A stretch of DNA of 64,000 nucleotides from Actinophytocola algeriensis (GTDB lineage: Bacteria; Actinomycetota; Actinomycetes; Mycobacteriales; Pseudonocardiaceae): assembly GCF_014203735.1 (NCBI RefSeq), contig NZ_JACHJQ010000004.1, positions 310,001 through 374,000 of the forward strand. Direction: 5' to 3'. Positions 59,961-64,000 of the stretch are shown here, piece by piece. The position numbers were made by a program, and so were the translations under genes. Below the pieces are notes generated by a model that was not told the DNA's origin, did no database searches, and saw only the letters and a program-made list of their open reading frames with translations. Positions within the stretch are counted from its first letter, which is position 1; every line of letters begins with the position of its first letter.

Positions 59961-61082
59961 GTGACCACCCTCGACGAGCTGACCGCCGACCCGCACCCGG
60001 TGCTCGCGCGGCTGCGCGCCGCGACGCCGGTGGCGTGGGTGCCGGTGCTCGACGGCTGGCTCGTGACCGGGTACGGCCTGGCGCAGCAGGTGATGCGCGA
60101 CGCCGCGACGTTCACTGTGGACGACCCGCGGTTCTCGACCGCGACGGTCGTCGGCCCGAGCATGCTCTCCCTCGACGGCGCCGTGCACGCCCGCCACCGC
60201 GACCCGTTCGTGCCGCCGTTCCGCCCGGCGCCGGTGCGGGATCGTTACGCGGCGTTCGTCGCCAAGTCGACGGCGGGCCTGATCGACGCGCTCCTGCCTC
60301 GTGGCGCGGCCGAGCTGCGCGCGGACTTCGCGGGTCCGCTCGCGCTGTCGGTCGTCGCGGACGCCCTCGGCCTGACCGGCGTCGACGCTTCCGCGGTCCG
60401 CACGTGGTACGCGGCGCTGGTGGCCTCGGTGTCGGCCGTGACCGCGGGATCGCCGCCGACGCCGGAAGGCGCTGCCGCGTTCCGCGAGCTGGGGGAGCAC
60501 GTGCACCGCACGATCGCCGACCCGTCGTCGGACTCGCTGCTGACGGGCATCGACCTGGAGCAGGACGAGATCGTGGCGAACGCGGCCGTGCTGATGTTCG
60601 GCGGCATCGACACGACCGAGAGCATGATCGCGAACCTGGTGCTGCACCTGCTGTCGCACCCGGACGCGCTCGCCGCCGTGCGCGCCGACCGCACCCTGCT
60701 GCCCAACGCGATCGAGGAGTCGCTGCGGTTCGAGCCCGCCGCGTCGGTGGTGGACCGCTACGCGACCCGCGACGTGACCATCGCCGGCGCCGACATCGCG
60801 CGCGGCGACCTGGTCCGCGTGTCGATCGCGGGCGCCAACCGCGACCCGGCGGTGTTCGCGGCACCGGACACGTTCGACGTCCACCGCCCCAACGCCCGGG
60901 TGAACCTGGCCTTCGCGCTGGGCCCGCACTTCTGCCTCGGCGCCCGGCTCGCCCGCGTGGAGGCGGAGATCGCGATGACGGCGCTGCTGGACCGCATGCC
61001 GCGGCTGCGGCTGGCGGAGCCGGTCACCCCGTCCGGTCTGGTGTTCCGCAAACCGCCGACGTTGCCGGTCCGCTGGGACTGA
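59961..61082 (+). CDS. Cytochrome P450
   Basis: A 373-aa P450 with the I-helix GGIDTTES, ExxR in EESLRFEP and the haem-binding FALGPHFCLGARLA. Soluble, no membrane anchor. GTG at 59961 has no clear ribosome binding site and may be leaderless. No ferredoxin gene is adjacent. Substrate unknown. Confidence 0.92.
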   Translation: MTTLDELTADPHPVLARLRAATPVAWVPVLDGWLVTGYGLAQQVMRDAATFTVDDPRFSTATVVGPSMLSLDGAVHARHRDPFVPPFRPAPVRDRYAAFVAKSTAGLIDALLPRGAAELRADFAGPLALSVVADALGLTGVDASAVRTWYAALVASVSAVTAGSPPTPEGAAAFRELGEHVHRTIADPSSDSLLTGIDLEQDEIVANAAVLMFGGIDTTESMIANLVLHLLSHPDALAAVRADRTLLPNAIEESLRFEPAASVVDRYATRDVTIAGADIARGDLVRVSIAGANRDPAVFAAPDTFDVHRPNARVNLAFALGPHFCLGARLARVEAEIAMTALLDRMPRLRLAEPVTPSGLVFRKPPTLPVRWD

Positions 61083-61083
61083 G

Positions 61084-61560
61084 TCACCAGGGCAGGGCCA
61101 CGACCCTGGTGTTCTGGAACGACTCCTGCAGCCACCGGCCGTGGCGCTTCACCATCACGTTGGTGTTCCTGGACAGCGAGTCCGGCCTGCACTCCGTCGA
61201 CGGCGGCACGAGCTGGCACCCGGTGCGCACGATGACCGCGAGGTTCGGCCCGGCGAAGCGGACGTGCTCGTCGATGGTGTGCAGCCGGGTGTGGTCGATG
61301 TAGGTGTCGAAGTAGTACTGCATGCCCTCGGCGATCCCCTCCCGGGTCCGCAGGTGGTCGCCGTTGAAGGTGACCACGTCCGCGTCGGCGGTGAACGTCG
61401 CGGCGAACGCGGCACCGTCCTCCCGGTACCACGCGTCGGCCTGCTGGTCGCGGATCCGCGCGAACGCGTCGTGGGCGTTCTCGGACCGGGCCTGCGTGGG
61501 CAGGGACGCGGTCGTGGTGGCGGCGACGGCGGCGGCGAGAGCGATCAGGATCGTGCGCAT
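61084..61560 (-). CDS. Secreted SnoaL/DUF4440-like protein
   Basis: A 158-aa protein with a signal peptide ending near ASLPTQA and an NTF2-like cone fold (IRDQQADAWYREDGAAFAAT, FNGDHLRTREGIAEGMQYYF). Such proteins may be enzymes or binding proteins; two Cys could form a disulfide. Convergent with the P450. Confidence 0.8.
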   Translation of the reverse strand: MRTILIALAAAVAATTTASLPTQARSENAHDAFARIRDQQADAWYREDGAAFAATFTADADVVTFNGDHLRTREGIAEGMQYYFDTYIDHTRLHTIDEHVRFAGPNLAVIVRTGCQLVPPSTECRPDSLSRNTNVMVKRHGRWLQESFQNTRVVALPW

Positions 61561-61627
61561 GACGGCACGGTATGGCGACGGCTACCGCGTGGTCGTCGTC
61601 CTGGGGTTGCGTTCCGGGGCGGGCTCC

Positions 61628-62110
61628 CTACCACTCCGGGAGGTACATGCCGATGCCGCACAGCACCAGCGCGACCATGCTCGACACCGTGCGCACGGTG
61701 TTCCACCGCCGCCAGCGCGGGGAGAAGTCGGCCCACCGCTGCGCGAAGTCAGGCGTCGTGCTGTCCTCCAGCGCGTTGTTCATCGGCACGTTGATCCTGC
61801 CGGTGATGACCAGGCACCCGAGGAGGTAGACGACCGCGGCGGCGAAGAACAGCAGCGCGGGCGTCGTCTCGTCCAGGCCGAGCAACAGGAATCCCGTCGC
61901 GGCGGACGTGACCACCGGCCCGATGAACGTCGCGAGGAACCGCGGGTTGATGATCGCGACGTTCATGCTCCGCATCGCCGCGACGGCTCGCTCGGGGTCG
62001 ATCCGGTCCAGCCCGGGCACGATCGAGTTGGAGTACGTGAAGAAGACGCCGTACACCGCGCCGAGCAGGACGAGGTTCACGGACGCGACGACGAGGGTCA
62101 GGACCACCAT
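61628..62110 (-). CDS. DUF1772 (anthrone-oxygenase-like) membrane protein
   Basis: A 160-aa protein with four membrane helices and the DUF1772 patterns AMRSMNVAIINPRFL and GRINVPMNNAL and a WRRWNTVRT near the end. Some relatives oxygenate polyketide anthrones; most are uncharacterised. The 266 bp beyond its start hold no supported gene. Confidence 0.8.
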   Translation of the reverse strand: MVVLTLVVASVNLVLLGAVYGVFFTYSNSIVPGLDRIDPERAVAAMRSMNVAIINPRFLATFIGPVVTSAATGFLLLGLDETTPALLFFAAAVVYLLGCLVITGRINVPMNNALEDSTTPDFAQRWADFSPRWRRWNTVRTVSSMVALVLCGIGMYLPEW

Positions 62111-62376
62111 GGCCCGTCACGCTAGCGGTCCGGAACGTCCCGGGACACGGCTTTTGGACGCCAGGGCTGGTTCCGTGGACGACCGGTGCCCATGCGGCCG
62201 GCATGGCGGCGCGGAACAGCACCTGCTGGTCGCCGTCGACCCAGGTGATGCCCTGCGTGATCGCCCGGATCCGCCGGCGGCAGGCACCGCGTTCGAACCG
62301 GAGGCCCTACGTCTCCGCCGGCCGTCCACAGTGGAGAAACATGCGGGTTGGTGAGCCGGTGCACGCCGGTCAAGGC

Positions 62377-63087
62377 TCAGGCGTCGTCCTCGCTCGGGTT
62401 CCAGTTGAGGAGCCGGACCTTGCTGACGGTCTGGACGTGCCGTCGCATGGCCGCGGCCGCCGCCTTCTGGTCGCTCTGCCGGATGGCCTCGGCGATCTTG
62501 TGGTGCTGGGTGAGGGAACGCGGCGGCCTGCCCGGCTGCCGCAGCGACTCGACCCGGCTCTCGGCGATCTGCGTGGCGATCGACCGCATGAACTCGGCGA
62601 GCAGCCCGCTGCGTGCCGCCGCGGTGACGGCCTCGTGGAACCGCCGGTCGCCTTCCACGCCGTCCTCGCCGCGCTTGATCTCGGCGCTCATGTAGGCGAG
62701 CGCGTCGTCGATCGCGTCGAGGTCGGCCTTGGTCCGGCGCTGGGCGGCCAGTTCGGCGAGCTTGGTCTCGAGTGCCTCACGGGCCTCGAGCACCTCGGGC
62801 AGCCTGCGCCGCCGCTCGACCAGCTCCTCGACGGGCTCGGCCTCGAGCTTGCCGGACGTCAGGTACGCGCCGCCGCCGTGCCGGATGTCGAGCAGCCCCT
62901 GGGCCTCCAGGACCACGAGCGCCTGCTTGACGGACGCGCGGCTCACCCCGAGCCGCTCGGCGAGGTCCCGTTCGGAGGGCAGCCGGTCACCCGCGCCGAG
63001 TCCCTGCTCGGCGACGTGCGCGCGGATGCGCTCGAGCACCTGCTCGTAGAGCTTGGACCGGGTCATCCGGCCGAGGGCGTCGGTCAC
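62377..63087 (-). CDS. FadR-type GntR regulator
   Basis: A 236-aa regulator: GntR helix-turn-helix (RLPSERDLAERLGVSRASVK, HGGGAYL) and an FCD helical domain. GTG at 63087 or ATG at 63066 are possible starts; neither has a clear ribosome binding site. It is divergent from a dicarboxylate-type carrier with several dyads between, so it probably controls that carrier and itself. Confidence 0.85.
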   Translation of the reverse strand: MTDALGRMTRSKLYEQVLERIRAHVAEQGLGAGDRLPSERDLAERLGVSRASVKQALVVLEAQGLLDIRHGGGAYLTSGKLEAEPVEELVERRRRLPEVLEAREALETKLAELAAQRRTKADLDAIDDALAYMSAEIKRGEDGVEGDRRFHEAVTAAARSGLLAEFMRSIATQIAESRVESLRQPGRPPRSLTQHHKIAEAIRQSDQKAAAAAMRRHVQTVSKVRLLNWNPSEDDA

Positions 63088-63109
63088 GTGACAACGGTAC
63101 CGGCCGCAA

Positions 63110-63124
63110 AGTGGCTGAGCCACT
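63110..63124. promoter_or_regulatory. Palindromic operator AGTGGCTGAGCCACT
   Basis: Perfect 7-bp arms around a central G, about 23 bp from the gntR start. A related imperfect site (AGTGGCTCATCCACT) lies at 63166-63180. Probable GntR binding sites. Confidence 0.6.
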
Positions 63125-63175
63125 AGCCCACTTTCCTCTTGACATCCCGCCGGACCGCGCCGCAAAGTGGCTCAT

Positions 63176-63223
63176 CCACTAGTCCACTCATCCACTGAGC
63201 CACTAGTCCACTAGTCCACTCCG
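63176..63223. repeat. Six tandem 8-bp repeats CCACTNNN
   Basis: Units CCACTAGT, CCACTCAT, CCACTGAG, CCACTAGT, CCACTAGT and CCACTCCG follow without gaps. They extend the operator half-site CCACT into an array between TTGACA (63139-63144) and the carrier start. Confidence 0.65.
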
Positions 63224-63246
63224 CTCCGACGTCAAGGAGGACGCTC

Positions 63247-64000
63247 GTGTCCGCGGAACTGATCTCGATCATCGCCCTGGTGGCGATCTTCGTACTGGCC
63301 ACGACGTTGTCGGTGAACATGGGCGCGCTGGCGTTCGCGGGTGCGTTCCTCGTCGGCACGCTGGCGGGCGGCCTGGACGCGGACGGCATCTTCGCCGGCT
63401 TCCCGGGCGACATCTTCGTGGTGCTGGTAGGCGTGACCTACCTGTTCGCGATAGCCAGGGCCAACGGCACGACGGACTGGCTGGTCGCGGCGGCGGTCAG
63501 ACTGGTCGGCGGCCGCATCGCACTGATCCCGTGGGTGATGTTCGTGGTGACGGGCACGCTGACGGCCATCGGCGCGGTGAGCCCGGCGGCGTGCGCCATC
63601 GTCGCCCCGATAGCCCTGGGCTTCGCCGCGAAGTACAACATCAGCCCACTGCTGATGGGCGCCATGGTCGTACACGGCGCCCAGGGTGGCGGCTTCTCCC
63701 CGATCAGCGTCTACGGCACGATCGTCAACGGCATCGTCGAACGCAACGACCTGCCCGGCAGCCCGGTGGTCCTGTTCCTGGCCAGCCTGGCGATGAACAC
63801 GGCCGTGGCGGCCATCCTGTTCGTCCTGCTGGGCGGCACAAAGCTGAGCAGAACCCGAGAACTGGCGGTCTCCGGCCCACCCGCCACCGAACCCGGCGCC
63901 CCGGACTCGCCTGCCGCCGCCTCTGGTTCGCCCGTCGCCCCGGCCGCCGTCGACTCGGCGAGTGCGCAGGCCGCCGATTCCGGCTCGTCCGCTCCGGCAG
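63247..64000 (+). CDS. SLC13-type dicarboxylate carrier with MatC-like N-terminal domain (cut by window edge)
   Basis: At least 251 residues of a membrane carrier whose first 200 match the MatC N-terminal domain (SVNMGALAFAGAFLVGTLAG, GFPGDIFVVLVGVTYLFAIA, TAIGAVSPAACAIVAPIALG, GFSPISVYGTIVNGIVERN). Then follows an Ala/Pro/Ser-rich loop, and the gene runs off the right edge. GTG at 63247 follows CAAGGAGG. The likely substrate is malonate or another dicarboxylate. Controlled, it seems, by the divergent GntR. Confidence 0.85.
   Translation, partial: MSAELISIIALVAIFVLATTLSVNMGALAFAGAFLVGTLAGGLDADGIFAGFPGDIFVVLVGVTYLFAIARANGTTDWLVAAAVRLVGGRIALIPWVMFVVTGTLTAIGAVSPAACAIVAPIALGFAAKYNISPLLMGAMVVHGAQGGGFSPISVYGTIVNGIVERNDLPGSPVVLFLASLAMNTAVAAILFVLLGGTKLSRTRELAVSGPPATEPGAPDSPAAASGSPVAPAAVDSASAQAADSGSSAPA

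Noticed and set aside
62111-62376. Possible gene relic (minus-strand peptide IRAITQGITWVDGDQQVLFR)
   Set aside because: The peptide looks natural but is short, without start or recognisable family; too weak to call, and the gap is otherwise featureless.
1-64000. tRNA, rRNA and CRISPR arrays
   Set aside because: No tRNA-like cloverleaf, rRNA segment or spaced identical repeats were seen; the octamer array at 63176 has no spacers of CRISPR size.

Overview
The window is very GC-rich, tightly packed actinobacterial DNA with many GTG starts and 4-8 bp stop/start overlaps. A conservon-type kinase/roadblock/DUF742 set, an AfsR-like STAND protein and dispersed palindromes built on GTGAAAGGCGC point to the Pseudonocardiales (Amycolatopsis/Lentzea-like); this placement is inferred and no rRNA or tRNA is present to confirm it.

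Layout. 0.1-7.8 kb: an alpha-galactoside locus, with deoR-type regulator and galT on the minus strand and a three-gene CUT1 transporter plus a GH36 alpha-galactosidase on the plus strand; the divergent gap holds three perfect inverted repeats and a DasR-like palindrome. 7.9-11.3 kb: a 912-aa kinase/NB-ARC/TPR fusion and a GNAT. 11.4-16.8 kb: a minus-strand acyl-CoA operon (ligase, dehydrogenase, crotonase, VOC protein, second dehydrogenase). 16.9-20.6 kb: an FAH-family hydrolase followed by lutABC. 20.6-24.2 kb: hypothetical protein, PPOX/F420-type protein, a ribosomal-protection-like GTPase without its P-loop, and another hypothetical. 24.2-25.98 kb: a gene-poor island with a 445-bp MITE-like element, a repeated structured sequence and two gene relics.

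25.98-34.6 kb: a complete L-fucose oxidative cluster: fuconate dehydratase, 2-keto-3-deoxyfuconate dehydrogenase and a CUT2 transporter in one operon, a FadR-type GntR regulator, then mutarotase, L-fucose dehydrogenase and fuconolactonase. The expected last step, an FAH-family diketo-acid hydrolase releasing pyruvate and L-lactate, is not in the cluster, but the FAH gene followed by lactate-oxidising lutABC at 16.9-20.6 kb would supply it; all three promoters carry TCGGATGT. 34.6-48.6 kb: NDH-2, serine hydrolase, ArsR, YbaK, a quinone-oxidoreductase-like enzyme, DUF2306, a NarL-type two-component system, PadR with a membrane partner, an acetate permease with DUF485, and a conservon without its GTPase. 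48.6-59.9 kb: a minus-strand L-rhamnose operon (CUT2 importer, mutarotase, isomerase) extended by a secreted BNR-4 protein, an arabinose/fucose-isomerase-like protein, a nucleoside hydrolase and a CCG-type LanC-like protein; a perfect LacI-type palindrome lies just upstream. 59.9-64 kb: P450, two small proteins, and a GntR regulator divergent from a MatC-like carrier cut by the window edge.

Overall the window reads as a carbohydrate and organic-acid catabolism region for plant-type sugars (galactosides, fucose, rhamnose), with signalling genes and one decayed mobile island between the sugar loci.
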